A DNA stretch of 64,000 nucleotides from Anseranas semipalmata (Eukaryota > Chordata > Aves > Anseriformes > Anseranatidae): the NCBI GenBank assembly GCA_013399115.1, contig VXAA01001254.1:37267-101266 (forward strand). Reading direction: 5' to 3'. Shown here one piece after another: positions 24,771-37,287 of the stretch. Positions within the stretch are counted from its first letter, which is position 1. The number at the start of each line of letters is the position of its first letter. The notes under the pieces are model-generated. The model was not told where the DNA came from and searched no databases. It saw only the letters and a list, made by a program, of their open reading frames with translations. A program made the translations under genes and the position numbers.

Positions 24771-24836
24771 TTTTTAATTTTTTTCATTTTTTAATCACTT
24801 TCATTTTTTAATCTCTCTCTTTTTTTCTTTTTTTAA
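24771..24836. repeat. T-rich low-complexity tract with a repeated TTTCATTTTTTAATC unit
   Basis: This tract is almost pure pyrimidine plus A. The unit TTTCATTTTTTAATC occurs twice back to back near 24783-24813. Confidence 0.8.
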
Positions 24837-26210
24837 CCACAGTCCAGAGATATGAAGTGCTCTCTCTTAGTTTCATTAGCTTCCAAATGGCTGTTCTCAT
24901 TTTTTGTATTAATACCACACTTTTATGGGGTAGTCCTGACTGCATTCTACTACATTAACAAAGCGTATGCTCGTATTTTCAATAGAATTGCAAGTTTTTA
25001 GTTTCATGGTTATATTCCCTTTTCCTTTCTCTGGTCAATTTTCTGAATATAGGTTTTAACACTTCTTTTTATTTCATCCATTTTCTGAGAGATTCGTTTA
25101 GCTCTATCAGAATTCAATACAAGTTGAATTTCTATTTCAAGTGGTTTACTTTATGTGTACTTACATGTAAGAGTCATTCAGCTTTACAGTAATTTAAATA
25201 GCCTATAAATAAAGTATTCCTTCTTTTTAACAGTGCTATGAGAAGTAGTTTTGCATTTCTGAGCTTAGCAAAATGATTTTCTAAAGCATTGCCAGATGCC
25301 TAATATGTTTTTTAATTATTATAAACGTTCTAAACTCACAAGGCGTCTTATGCTACTTAAGAGTTATAATAAGGTCATCTGATTCCACATTGGTTCATAA
25401 AATAGCTTGCTGCTCTTGTAGCAACAACATCAATATATCAGTATGTTAGAATTTTGCATTTGGGCATCAAATGCACACATAAAAATAGCAAAATGGATTT
25501 ATAGTTTAAGTGTGTAAGGTGTAAGTACTTTTTCTTCTTTGAAAGGAAATGCGGGTTTGTTGTAAACAGATTTTTTTTTGAATAGGGAAGGGATAAAAAG
25601 AGAGACAAAATGTTCATTAACAAGAATTTGCAAATCTACACTCAGTTAATTACTAATTAAAACTAAAAGAAAAAACCTCAGTAGCTGTACATACCAAACG
25701 CGTTGTCCATTGAACCCCGATCAGTAATACACAGCCAGGCTTTGGTATACTTTTGATAATACCAATTTAGAAACCCATCAGTTATTTGAGATACAAGAAT
25801 AATAAAATTAAACACTTCATACTGAGAATAGTCTACTCATCAAAATATTTAGAAACATTGTATTTCAGAAAAAAACACATGATAAAATATAACTCTACAG
25901 TCTAGAGCATGGAGGTTTTACAAATTATTTTCCATGAAGAAGGAGGTATTGTCCTTTTACATTGCTTAGGAATAAGCTCAAATTTGTTAGAAATTTTCTC
26001 AACAACAAAAAAAAAGCAATATTTTGTATTGTTCTTATTACGCTGAGCTACATTTTCCATGGTATTTCACTGTCTTCTGTTGCTAAGTTGTCATAGTGCG
26101 TCTTGGGAATCATTCTGCCAGATTTCATCATAGTTCATGCAGTATTAGCTTGGCCTGTAAAGAATGAAACTCTGTGTACTTAAAACTACAAGTTTTCAAG
26201 TTTGTGATAC

Positions 26211-26242
26211 TTTTTTGTTGTTGTTGTTGCTTTTTTTTTTAA
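26211..26242. repeat. (TTG)n and poly-T tract
   Basis: About five TTG units are followed by ten T. Confidence 0.85.
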
Positions 26243-26339
26243 TAATATTGATATACTATTTAACAATTTATGGGTTAAAATTAGATTTTAAGGATTAGAA
26301 TTTTAAAACAGATTGTTTAACCATCATCTCTGGTTGCTC

Positions 26340-26364
26340 AAAAAAAAAAAAAAAGAAAAAAAAA
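26340..26364. repeat. Poly-A tract
   Basis: Fifteen A, one G and nine A in a row. No retrotransposon body is recognised upstream. Confidence 0.9.
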
Positions 26365-28663
26365 GTACAAAAAATTAATTCCCCACCTCCAAAAGACTGA
26401 GACATTTATTTTATAAAATTGTCACCAAGTGCCTGACCCATTTATAGAATTAAGTCACTTTAGTGTTTTTATTGTGTCTCACTTTAAACAGAAATATTTT
26501 CTGGTAAGAAGTTCCAGCTTATACTAAAAGAAGAAGGGGGTTTAGTTTCATACCAGGATTTTCAGATAGGTGTGAGAAGTGTATGTGCTTTATTAGATTT
26601 TATTAATTTTCTATATTTATGGGTATTACTGAAATACAGGAAATGAATATTCACTCACAGAAAGAAAGAAAGAAAGGAAAAAAAGAAACAGTAACTGTTG
26701 TAAATTTGATTATGAGGAACAAAATTAGTCCCTTGTACTTGCTTTGAGTATGCCGATAACCTATTCCTGAAATATGGCTACAGATCAGGAGACAGGGAAC
26801 ACAGGCTTTTACTACCATACAGAATCCTTTGCTCCTTCTGATCCAAACTCTTCCTTCTCTGGAAAGAATTACTTGTTTCTGGAATGTGGTGTAGGTTTGG
26901 ACCATTTTTTCATAATTACTCTTTGGTTAGTATTAGCTTCTCTCTTCCCCTCCCTACCCAGTTGCTTTTCCTGTCAGTAGTTTCTTTAACTGTAACCTTA
27001 CATTTGCTCTACTTCCCATGAATAGTAAGGCTTTCCTGTAACTTCTGGAGAGTCTGTTCAGGTAGATTGTGTATTAAACTACATTTCATTTGAATTTCTA
27101 CTGGTTAGTACTGAATGAAAGTGTCTGGTTAAATTTTGTTTTGGATTTGCATCTAAAAGTCTACTGCAAAAACTCACCCTGTAAGTGGGTACTTGAATTT
27201 TCAGGGTGGAAGGGACATCATGGCTTGCCAGATACGATGCTGATCGCACTGTTCTTGTATGCTGCTGATCAGAGTAACTGTTCTGAAAACGATGCTACTT
27301 CAGTATATCCATAGAACAGACCTTAATTAATACTATTACTTTATGTATTTTTCATTGGTGCATTTCAGAGTACTGTCAGCTGTTGAGAAAGTTAAATATA
27401 AAGCCTGCAGTTATGTTTTTGGCTGAGAAATGACTATTAAGAATACCATGCCACACACCTTCTACATTTATTTTGCTGCCATTCATGTAGAATCTTAACC
27501 ACTGAGAGAAGAAGTTAATATTTCTACAATGTCTGCTATTTTGGTTAACATATGGGTGAGTAAAGTAGTAATTGCTTGAGGTAAAACACAGGTCTGTTGT
27601 TGAATGAAGAAAACAGGCTTTCATTTTGTGATCAAGAACTGACTATTCAAGCAGTAAAGGAGTCTTAAGCCTGTCCTTCCCCATTAGTATTAACTGATGA
27701 CGTACTGATATGAAGCCACCTGCAAAATGGGTTTTAGAGATCCTTATTTTGCCCTTGTGAACTGTCACAGCTTCAGAATATTTGTGGAAGAGGCGTATGT
27801 AGAAACGCCTAGGATATATGTGGACTGGTAAGTTGCTTATATGTATCTTTTGAAAAGAGAAAGCCTATAATTTACCAATGGACAAAATACTACATTCTGG
27901 GCAAGCTCTTAATAGTGAAGTCATCACTGAAGAAAAAAACAGAACATTAGGTCCACTCAGCTTGAATTAGGAACCTATGACTCAACTGTAGAAGTCATGA
28001 CAGTTGCTCTCTCTGTTGACTATGCAGAGATTTGGCTACAGAAGAACCAATGATTATAGATTATATTGGCAATAATTTCAAGTACAATTTAACTTGTATT
28101 TTCCATGTATTTCCTTATATTTACCATGCATTTTCCAGAATCAGGAAGCTGAGTCAGTCATAGAAAGTGAGACGAGTGAGCAAGATTACCCAGAAAACTA
28201 GCAAACATAGAAAAAATGTTTAACATAGCAAAAATGGTTTGTGAGGGGCTTTGGACTATTGCCTGCAGAGATAAATGTGCAAAAGAGCAAAGTTAGTTCA
28301 GTAAAAGGATGAGTTTGAGATAAGGACAACATGTCATGAAGTGGACATGAATATGTTCAAATTAGAAGTAATGTACACAAAGCCAGTAAATTACAGGGTA
28401 ATCTTCTAATGGGAAGAACACAGAACAAACAACCTAAATCATTTTGATGGAAACTGATAAATTTGTGAACAGGTTGCATATGTCAAGGCTGCAAGAACAT
28501 GACCACAAAGTTCTCTTCTATTTGTGTACCAAAGGGAATAACCTTTCTCTTATTTTCAGCATTAGGAACTGGGCTTCTGACTTAGTTTAGGGCTGTTTCC
28601 AGTAGAGTCAAGCGTATTGCTATTAGGTTATAGTATAGAAACAACTATACACTTTTTGTGTTG

Positions 28664-28680
28664 TTTTTTTTTTTTTTTTT
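28664..28680. repeat. Poly-T tract
   Basis: Seventeen T residues, followed about 40 bp later by a purine-only tract. Confidence 0.9.
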
Positions 28681-28720
28681 CCATTGTAAAAAAATGTAAT
28701 TAGAATTGAGTCAGACCAAA

Positions 28721-28765
28721 GGAGGGAAAAAAAAGAAAAGAAAAAGAAAAAGAAAAAAGGGAAAG
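28721..28765. repeat. Purine-only (AAAAG)n-like tract
   Basis: Forty or more consecutive purines, with repeated GAAAAA units near 28735-28757. Confidence 0.85.
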
Positions 28766-30215
28766 ATGGAGAGCTAAACAGAATATAAACCTTCTTGCTG
28801 ATCAGAACTTGCAATAAGTAGTTGCAAAACTGAAAATCTAATGTAATGAAAATAGTGGAAAAATGAAACCCCTTAGTCTCAGCATAAACTCTCAAAAATT
28901 CAATAAATTTAAGCAGAAACAGCTCAAGACATTTAGATTGCTGTTAAGAGTGCTGTACATCAGTATACCCACAAGCTATTTTGAATTGCTGACAGGATTA
29001 TTAACATTCATTGTCTTCCAGTTTAAAATCGAAGAACAAAATGGGTATACTACATTAACCTGAGAGTTACATTGACTGTAAAGATTTAGGGCAATTACAA
29101 GGTGTTTAAAACATTAGAAACATTGTATTGAAGCTTTCGTTATTAGAGCAGGATTGTGATGAGATATGCCAGCTCACAGCTACAAAATTACTTTTTAATG
29201 TAAAGTAGTGTTAAATAGACACTATTTTGCAAGAGAAGAGCCTGAAGAAAGAAAACAATTCACTAATAGAAGCCTGTGTTTTATTTCTTATTTCTGGAAA
29301 CATGCTAAGAATTTAGAAGATCCTAAAGACCTGGAGCTGATGAACTAACTTTACATCTGTTGAAAACATATTCAGAAGCAAAATCTAATCGAAAATCATG
29401 TTCTATTATTTTATAAAATAGCTACTTGGCTTACTTTTGCTTATAATTGGTTTGCAATCTGTCTTGTGTTTCACGACCTAGTCATCTATATAGTCTTTTT
29501 CACCAGAGTACAAGGGTTGTGTTGTTATTTTTGATTGAGATACAATGAAGAGTTCAGGCAGTTCATTGGCAGTGTGAAGTAAAAGATTATTATGTGATTC
29601 TTTTTTTTATATGAAATATTCAGAATGGGTTATGCCTGTCTCAGTAAGCACTGTGTAGAAGATCTGATGGTAGAATTATTTTCTGTTGGTTTCTTTACCT
29701 CTGAATTATGCATGAAGTCATACTTACACTTAAAGTGTGAAAAAAGGAAAAAAAAATCTTTTCTCCCACTGATAATACTCTGGGCTAAATACTGGACTCA
29801 GTGCTGCTTCATATTAGAGCTTCATGCCTCACCTATGCTGGACAAAACTATTTTCTAGGAGTCCAGAAAACAGTTTGTGTTTCACACACAGTGCTCAGCA
29901 GGTCCTGTGAAATGTATTGTTCCTGAGAAAGAGATAAAAAGAGCTGCAGAGAGGGCGAAATAATGATACAATGTGCACCCATGAACACGCACTGTCAGTG
30001 TCATCTCCTTGCAAGCAGGTGGGAAAGCCAGGAAGTCATCCCCATGGTAAAGGTCATTCACAGAAACAGGAGGATTTCGTTTACACAGAGCTTATTTGGA
30101 AAGACCTTGAAGAAAAGACTTGTCACTTGAAAGAGACACTTGCCATGTGGAAGAGTGTGGATCAGTGCTCATCTGCAGCACCTGGAAGTATTTGTTTCAT
30201 AAATCTTATCTTCAG

Positions 30216-30395
30216 AGTCACAGAATGGCTGAGGCTGGAAGGTACCTCTGGAGGCCATCTGGTCCAACCCCCTGCTCAAGCAGGGCCACCTGGTAGCCCA
30301 GGCACATGTCCCGGCAGCCTTTGAAGACCTCCAAGGAGGAGACTTCACAACCTGTCTGGGCAAACTGTGCCAGTGCTCCATCACCTTCATAGGGA
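30216..30395 (-). mobile_element. CR1 LINE 3'-end fragment E
   Basis: Read on the minus strand this is CR1 3' UTR and terminal ORF2 sequence. The plus strand shows CACAGAATGGCTGAGGCTGG at the element's 3' end, then GGTACCTCTGGAGGCCATCTGG, CCTGCTCAAGCAGGG and CCTTTGAAGACCTCCAAGG, ending near CCATCACCTTCATAGGG. It is a short 5'-truncated copy of about 180 bp. The same landmarks appear in plus orientation at the ends of copies G and L. Confidence 0.92.
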
Positions 30396-31967
30396 AATCT
30401 AGCTGTAGTGGATTTGTTCTATCCAGATACCCAGGGGAAAACTTTAATAGGGAAGGAAGAAGTCAAAAATACACCTGAAAGAAATACTAGCTACTGATTT
30501 TAAGCACATCCTGGTGAGCTGTTTACCTCAGAGCCCTATGTCCCAAAGTGACATAATAACAAGCAATATTGTCAAATGACTCAGCGAGTGCTCTGAAGTA
30601 CAATCATTTTTATATGTTTAAACAACAAGTCTCAAAATGACTGTATTGCAAACATTTTGTTTTATAACCTGTGTCACAAAAGAATGGCATGGTTTGTTTT
30701 GGATTAGATAGATTGGGAAAATGCCACGAAACACCACTTGGAATAATATTTCATTACTTATGATGCATACAGTCTGTCCTTCATGTCAGTTTAAAAAGAC
30801 CATTACATTTTAGCACAACAGTTTGCAAATATGTGTTGTAGAAATAAATGCAATTGTGTTTAAATATATTTCAATAAAGCCAGCTTTGGGGCTTTGCAAA
30901 TAAACTGCTAAGGAAAAGAATGTTTACAATTTTTTTAATGTAAGAATCTTTACTGTGACTGTTCTGTCCAATAGGAGCAATAATGCATTGCAATATTCAG
31001 GTGGGAAAAGACTCTCTGGTGGTGTCCTCTGTCTGTACTACTATGTGTACTTGTTTCTGTCTTATGTCGTTAGAAACTTCAGTCAGACCAAATAGTCTCC
31101 ATTTTCTCATGTTTCATTACCATATATGCATTACAGCCTTTATCCACACTGCTTCTGTCATGTAAGAATATGAGATGTGGATTTTTAAGAAGTGTCTCTG
31201 ATTTCTTATTTTTGCATCAGATTATGTCTTTCTAGAACAACATTATGCTTGTTGTTGGATAATTTCTCCATCCTTTATGACTCTAACTTAGGATATTTTA
31301 GATGCTATCACACTGGATTCTCCTGAATCTGCAAGTACCTGACTTCTGTCTCTTGATTATAACTGAGCCATGATTTTGTGATTTGTTTGTGCTGGGAACA
31401 GGTGAAGTTTGATTGTGTTTTTGGCCTTCTGAAACATGGAGAATTTCTGAACTCAAGAACTCAGAAAACTAAAGTAAATTGAGTAGATGGGATAGAGGCT
31501 ATAACTGCTGCCCAAACAATCATTTCAGGTGCATAGATTTGGTACTTCATGAAAGAAGAACCATTATTCATGGAAACGTAGGCCTTCATGGCTTCATCCT
31601 TCTTATCATAGATTGTCAAGCTTTACTTTGACCAGTTGGATCTTGGGAAAGAAAATGCTATTGCCATTGTATCATGTGTGCATGCTGAAGGCTAAAGGCA
31701 CTGTTTCCAAAATCACTAAGGGTCATATAGATGCATTCACATGAATTCAGGTTACCTGCAAGCACATTTTAAATTAGATGCAAGTGTTACACAGGACTTT
31801 GTCAGGTTTTCTAAGGAACATATATCAGCAATAAACACAAACTCAAGGGAGAGTGTTATTAAAGATAGCACGCACCTTAGTTATGCAGGAAGATGGAAGG
31901 TAGTAATTGATTGCAAATGCTTGTGTTCCTTTCTTGATTATGCTTAATGATAGATCCAGCTGTATTA

Positions 31968-32007
<40 letters not shown>

Positions 32008-32691
32008 TGTATATTCAGTTAGGAAATAAGTAGAATGCTTGGGAGGACAGAACTGTTGCAGACTTTGTGAGTATTATTCCAGGTTAATATTCTAGTCTGC
32101 ATAGGGCATAGGTTTTCTTGATTTGTGCATTGTTTTGCCAGTTACCATTTTTAAGCAAGTATTTCTGTCCTCATGAGTCTTGATCCCTGGGAAACTGACA
32201 ATTTAATCATCAAATTGATTTGGTCTGTTGATACTTCAATAAAAACATCTTGCACAAACGTGTCTATGTAATTTTCTGCAAGAAACTTATCAACAACCAG
32301 GACTGCCTGCAGAAATAGGAGGTGATTAACAAGTATCATGAGAAACCCCAAAACTGCAAAACCAGAAGAGCTGCTTGTTAATACCTGTTGCAAAGGTTTA
32401 TGCTTTTGTGTTTTTGTGCTTTTTGAATGCAGCCGAAGACACCAGCTGAAAAATCAAGTGGAGAGAGATAAGCAGCTTCCAGTCCTTAAAATAACCATTA
32501 GTTTAATAATGTTTTTGCCTGTGGTGCTCCATTTTTTTCTTTGTTCTTTTTTGTCCTTCCTCGTTCTTCCACTTCCACTGGATACATCACATGTTCTGCA
32601 TGATTATTTTACAGATGAAAAGAACACATGGACCGTGGTGACTATAACAATAAAAATAGTTGCATTTGAAATGGGCATTGTATTTCTGTAT
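30396..32691. other. Noncoding AT-rich sequence
   Basis: No gene or transposon is recognised apart from the (TTA)n microsatellite listed separately. A 68-codon frame at 31741-31947 has no recognisable product. Confidence 0.55.
31963..32008. repeat. (TTA)n microsatellite
   Basis: About 15 TTA units, pure except for one extra TT near the start. Confidence 0.95.
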
Positions 32692-33203
32692 TGTAGTTTA
32701 ACTCAGGAGGCAGCTAAGCACCACACAGCCATTTGTTCACTCCCTTGCAGTGGGATGGGGGAGAGAATTGGAAAAAAAAAAGGTAAACTTTGTGGGTTGA
32801 GATAAATATAGTTTAATAGGACTGAAAAGGAGGGGAAAAAAATAATAACGATAGAAGAATACACAAAACAAGTGATGCACAATGCAGTTGCTTACCACCA
32901 GCGGACCGATGACCAGCCTATCCCTGAGCAGCAGGAGCCCTCCCTCCAGCCAACACTCCTCTTTTTATTGCTGAGCGTGACGCCCAATGGTATGGGACAT
33001 CCCTTTGGCCAGTTTGGGTCAGCTGTCCTGGTTCTGTCTCCTCCAGCACGAGAAGCTGGAAAGTCCTTGTCTCTGTGTAGGCACTGCTGTGCAACTACTC
33101 AAATATCGGTGTGTTATCAGTGTTGTTCCCATCCTAAATCCAAAACACAGCACCACTAGCTCCTAGGAAGAAAATTAACTCTATTCCAGCTGAAACCTGG
33201 ATA
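32692..33203 (-). mobile_element. Endogenous retrovirus LTR, minus strand, probably solo
   Basis: Read on the minus strand it opens TATCCAGGTTTCAGCTGGAATAG. It continues with AGTTAATTTTCTTCC, GGTGCTGTGTTTTGG, CCCAAACTGGCCAAAGGGA and the polyadenylation segment CTATTAAAC (ATTAAA complement at 32812-32817), and ends ...GGTGCTTAGCTGCC through TTAAACTACA. It matches the plus-strand LTR at 37288-37845 along its whole length with many substitutions. No primer-binding site (PBS) or internal sequence is seen next to its 3' end, so it looks like a solo LTR. TTCTGT occurs close to both edges (32684-32689 and 33204-33209), a possible imperfect target-site duplication. Class (ERVL or ERVK-like) is not decided here. 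Confidence 0.88.
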
Positions 33204-33601
33204 TTCTGTTCAAAAGCAATTATGGAATAATTGTGTGAATAATTGTTTGAGTGTGAACAGCAATTCTGCCCTACCAAGATGCTTCAAAGTATAAAGAGAA
33301 TGTTACAGTGAACACGTGATTTTATTATAAAGAACTACAGAACATGTATATGTCAATTTGACTCTACATCTACTACAGAGAGGCAGGGCTATGCGTAAAG
33401 GAGGTTTGATCAGATTTTAAGTGTTGCCCTACGAGAGTGTCTTGATTCTTGTGGTGCTTCCTGTGCTCTGGTGCTCTTCAGTTTTGCTAGATCATGACTT
33501 CCATTTCATTTGTTTTTTCACTGCTCTCTATCCACATAATTCACTCTTCTGAGGTTCACAGGTGCTCTACAGAACTCATCAAATCATGGGTTTTATCACC
33601 T
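33204..33601. other. Noncoding sequence between LTR and CR1 fragment F
   Basis: No gene or repeat family recognised. Confidence 0.5.
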
Positions 33602-33650
33602 TAGATGATCTTTAAGGTCCCTTCCAACCCAAAGCGTTCTATGATTCTGT
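33602..33650 (+). mobile_element. CR1 LINE extreme 3' end, fragment F
   Basis: GATGATCTTTAAGGTCCCTT then CCAACCCAAAGCGTTCTATG and ATTCTGTG form the last 50 bp of a CR1, including one and a half terminal octamers. It is an extremely 5'-truncated insertion, of the type CR1 often leaves. Confidence 0.85.
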
Positions 33651-34437
33651 GTCTCCTGCAGACATCCAGCAGTCACATGATGTTTCCTCCTACTTGTTGC
33701 AGATTTCAGACCATTTCAGTGTGTGTTTTATTATCACTGAATAGGATTAAATGCAAGTATCTGATACTTTGTTACAAGGTCAACTTTTTTTTTTCATTTG
33801 CTTGTCTTTTTGGAAGCTTTCCTGGCTGCGTTTTTTTGGGATCTAAAATACTGTCTGAATAACATTTCCTCCCATTGATTATGTAAAATACATTGCAACT
33901 TGTGGTGTGCTGTAAAATATTTGAGGAAAAACTGTTTTCATCTTAGTTTTCTGACACTGCTACATAAGCTATTTGATCCGTTTCGAGCACTGGAGGTTAG
34001 TTTGTTGACCAACATATAGCTGGTTTTGTTTGTTTGTTTGTTTGTTTGTTTGTTTGTTTTTGAGATACCATTGTAATAGTGCACTTTTTTCATTCTGTAG
34101 ATAAAATTATGGTGTGAGAACATGTCCTCCAGATGTTCCTCCTGGTAGCTGCCTGCTGTGAGTATTTCTGTTACTTGACCTTGCAGGCATTAGTTATATT
34201 TTCAGAGCCTAGGGCACCACAGAGTGAAATGAACAGATAAAATAACATGAAGAACTATTCAGTTTACAAACTGAGCGGCTGGATGCCCATGGGAGCGTTG
34301 TTACTTCCAGCAATATTTCAGAACAATCCACAGAATCATAAAGTTGTGAAAACTCTAATGTAATCTTCAGAAATTCAATAATCAAATACAGGGAAATACT
34401 AAACCGTGAGTTCAGAAAAAGAGCCTGTGACATTGAT
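33651..34437. other. Noncoding sequence with a (TTTG)n microsatellite
   Basis: No gene recognised. A possible scrap of CR1 3' end (CACAGAATCATAAAG near 34331) was too short to call. Confidence 0.5.
34023..34062. repeat. (TTTG)n microsatellite
   Basis: About nine TTTG units in a row. Confidence 0.95.
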
Positions 34438-34916
34438 ACTGGAGGGAGTCCGACAAAGGGCTACAGAGATGATTAAGGGACTGGAGCATCTCACATATGA
34501 GGAAAGACTGTGAGAGCTGGGACTGTTCAGCCTAGAAAAGAGAAGGTTCAGGGGGATCTCATCAGTGTAAATCAATATAAAGACCCGAAGGGAGGGTGCA
34601 AAACAGGCAGAGCCAGACTCATTTTAATGGTGCCCAGTGGCAGGCCAAGGGTCAATGGGCACATGGGCACAAACTAAAACACAGAAGGTTCCAAATGAAC
34701 ATAAGAAAAAACTCTCTTTACTGTGTGGGTGATTGAGCACTGGCACAGGTTGCCCAGAGGAGTTGTGGAGTCTGCCTCCTTAGAGGTCTTCAAAAAACAT
34801 CTGGACGTGGTCTTTGGCAAGCAGCTCTAGGTGGCCCTGCTTTTAAGTAGGCGGCTGGACCAGATGACCTCCAGAGTACCCATCCAGCCTCAACCATTCT
34901 ATGATTTTTTGATTCT
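34438..34916 (+). mobile_element. CR1 LINE fragment G
   Basis: This is a 5'-truncated CR1 of about 480 bp. It opens CTGGAGGGAGTCCGACAAAG (the LLERVQ region of RT), then GGACTGTTCAGCCTAG, GGTGCCCAGTGGCAGG, TTTACTGTGTGGGTGATTGA, GGTTGCCCAGAGGAGTTGTG and GGACGTGGTC, and ends CCTCAACCATTCTATG plus a degraded second octamer at about 34908-34916. Its layout parallels copies B and L, so it belongs to that older-looking subgroup. All three forward frames are broken. Confidence 0.93.
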
Positions 34917-35200
34917 ACTTCTAAGTTATTTTTTTATATATCTTGCAGAATCATGGTGCATACATTGTGAGTATCTGTGAACTTCTATTCTGCCTTTTAT
35001 TTGTGAATCTTAGCAGATGGATGGCAGGCATTGATTGATGTAGTTCACAATCCCTTTTAGAGTTTTTTTTCAGTATCCTGATAAAGAGCTTAAACACCAC
35101 AAGGGAGAAACTGAGGGACTTACACATCAGTATGTAGCATATTTGTGTTAGAACTCAGTGCACATGTCCTGACCCTCTGTCTGTGCTGTAACCACAAAGG

Positions 35201-35224
35201 AATGATCTATAATAATAGATCATT
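35201..35224. repeat. Perfect 10-bp inverted repeat with a 4-base loop
   Basis: AATGATCTAT at 35201-35210 and ATAGATCATT at 35215-35224 are exact reverse complements separated by AATA. It could form a hairpin in single-stranded DNA or RNA; no function is implied. Confidence 0.9.
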
Positions 35225-36020
35225 ATCTTGAGCTCTTTTCCTTTCAGACTAGCAGCATAAGAGAGTGACATTGTCCTCTTCAGCTCTCTTTCTTTAGTCT
35301 GTTGAACTTTATAAGGTACAGACCTTACATATGTTGCTATTTTATGAGCAGAGGTATTTTTAAACTAATAATTTCTTACATTATTTTTTAGAGTGTCAAG
35401 GTGCTAGAGGGAGGCTGCCTCATTCTTCATTTCTCTTCTCCTAGACTGGGACATAGGGAAGATATAAATAGAATTTCTGAGTTCTTTTCACAGCAGCTTT
35501 AGGTTGTATCTCCAAATGAACTTTTCTGTTATTCATTTGTTCATTTTTTCCCCCACTTCTACTTAAGAGGGAAACCCTCGAAACTTCTTTCATCTCCACA
35601 TGCATCTGATGGGAGATAACTATTGGCTACATGTGTTTTAATTTCAGGCAGATGTTACCTTTCTGTCATTGCACAGAATGTTTTCATCAAAATTGTTTAT
35701 CTCCCAAAAAATTTTGATGGGCAGTTTTCTTATCTTAATTGTCCGTCTACCATGTCAGTGCTGGTAACTATATCGTCTGAAGTCACAGCCCTTGCAGTCG
35801 ACATGATAGTGTCACAGGATGCGTCTGATGTGAAGGCTGCAGCAAGAACAGTCTTCATTAGCATTGACATTCCTTTTTGTCCCTAGAGCTGGCAAAGACA
35901 GCCTCTTAAAATGAGGCAGCAGTGACTGATGTTTACATGGCTGCTACTGAAGCTTCAGAGATTCTCCTCAACAATCATTGTGTTTAAGAGCTTCTCACAT
36001 AACGACACTGGTGTTTCTTC

Positions 36021-36041
36021 ATTTTTTTTTTTTTTTTTTTT
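36021..36041. repeat. Poly-T tract
   Basis: About 20 T followed by CAG. It superficially resembles a splice acceptor tract. Confidence 0.9.
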
Positions 36042-37287
36042 CAGTGAGCAAAACCATAGACAGGATTAGGATCTGTCAGAATTTACTGGTGTCTCTTGCT
36101 CTTTTTGCAAGGTCCTTTACATGCATTACCAACAGGAAAGAAAAAAGTGCTGCTGGTAACTGCTGTCTTTTACCTGTGAGGCTTTGTGGAACTTCTGCAA
36201 ATGGCTGGTTCTCTCCAGGGGCAGCTTTGACTTCTGGCAAAGTGGCTGTAATGGGAAGTAGCAGCACTTGAACTCTACTGTACAGAAAGTGTAAGGAAAA
36301 TTAATGTGTAGTTTATAAAAGTAAGGTTGTTCTTTATTTTTTTTCCCTTTCCCTAGTTATTGGCCTTGTTCCTGAACTATAAGATCAAAGAACAAATCAA
36401 AATATAAATTCATCACAAGGAGAAAAGTGTGCTGCTGTTGCAATTCAAGTTTTTTGCATTGTGTCAGCAACAAAGTGTTTCATAGAGGCATTAAAATGTG
36501 ATGTGATACAACTACAAAGATTTCTCTAATTTTTCATAAATAAGAGTTGGGGGATGCAAGCCAAACTAAAACTCTTACAGAAGAAAAAAAAAAGAAAATT
36601 TCTTGTATATTCAAGAATTACAAAAAACAGTAGTGTATACCTCCTGTTATCAGAGCAAGTCCTGTTAAATTGAAAAACATTGATGTATAAAAGCATGTTT
36701 TTGGAAGCAAATTATAACAGTTTATGAGCTGTACCATATGCAGCATGTGGTCCAGGTGTTAGAAAGTAAATACATGGTGGAGTCATTTCTCCTGAAATTG
36801 GGAAAAATGTTCATAACACAGTGTCCATGAAGGAAGCAATGGTCTTCAGTACTGGCAGAATCAGCAGTAATTCAGAGGACAAAATAGGTTTCATCTTGGC
36901 TATATAAGTGGTGTGTCTTATTCAGGGTTAAGTGTTTATCCTCAGAGTCACAGATATTACCATATTACAATAGGATAGCTTGGTACTGCTGCAGTTCTGG
37001 CCATTGGTAGTTCTATGGTCAATGGAAGAATTTGTCTCCAGCATTGCCAGAACTATGCACTAGCACTACTCACAGCTTTTGTTTCACAGGAAAGGCTTTC
37101 TACAAGTTTTTAATCTGTTTAATAATGCATAAAACAAAGTCAAATCCTTCAGATAACTTGACAGAAATGAAAGCAAAGCAAAGACTAAAGAGCACAAATG
37201 AAATAAACCGCATGTTGGCAAATTTGAAAAAAAAAAAAAAAGCTTTGGCAAAATGAGGTGTTCGAGATAGAAATTTGCATTTACATT

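Larger units (their letters stand above)
13851..30215. other. About 16 kb AT-rich noncoding DNA without recognised genes or LINEs
   Basis: No coding exon, CR1, LTR or RNA gene is recognisable. Simple repeats are listed separately at 19167-19195, 24771-24836, 26211-26242, 26340-26364, 28664-28680 and 28721-28765, and short tandem duplications at 22022-22062 and 23325-23366. The frame at 19885-20211 is open for 108 codons but has no recognisable product or splice context. Confidence 0.6.
34917..37287. other. Noncoding sequence upstream of the plus-strand LTR
   Basis: Contains a perfect short hairpin at 35201-35224, a poly-T tract at 36021-36041 and a poly-A tract at about 37226-37241. The 87-codon frame at 35623-35886, preceded by TTTTAATTTCAG, and the 97-codon frame at 35978-36271 have no recognisable product. 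Confidence 0.55.

Noticed and set aside
34322..34385. Possible minus-strand CR1 3'-end scrap (CACAGAATCATAAAG)
   Set aside because: Only about 15 bases resemble the CR1 terminus and the following UTR landmarks are absent.
35623..35886. 87-codon open frame preceded by TTTTAATTTCAG, as a coding exon
   Set aside because: No recognisable protein family, no downstream donor or polyadenylation context, and its length is within chance expectation.
35978..36271. 97-codon frame after a poly-T/CAG acceptor-like tract
   Set aside because: The apparent acceptor is a simple poly-T repeat and lies inside the frame; both strands carry overlapping open frames, and no product is recognised.
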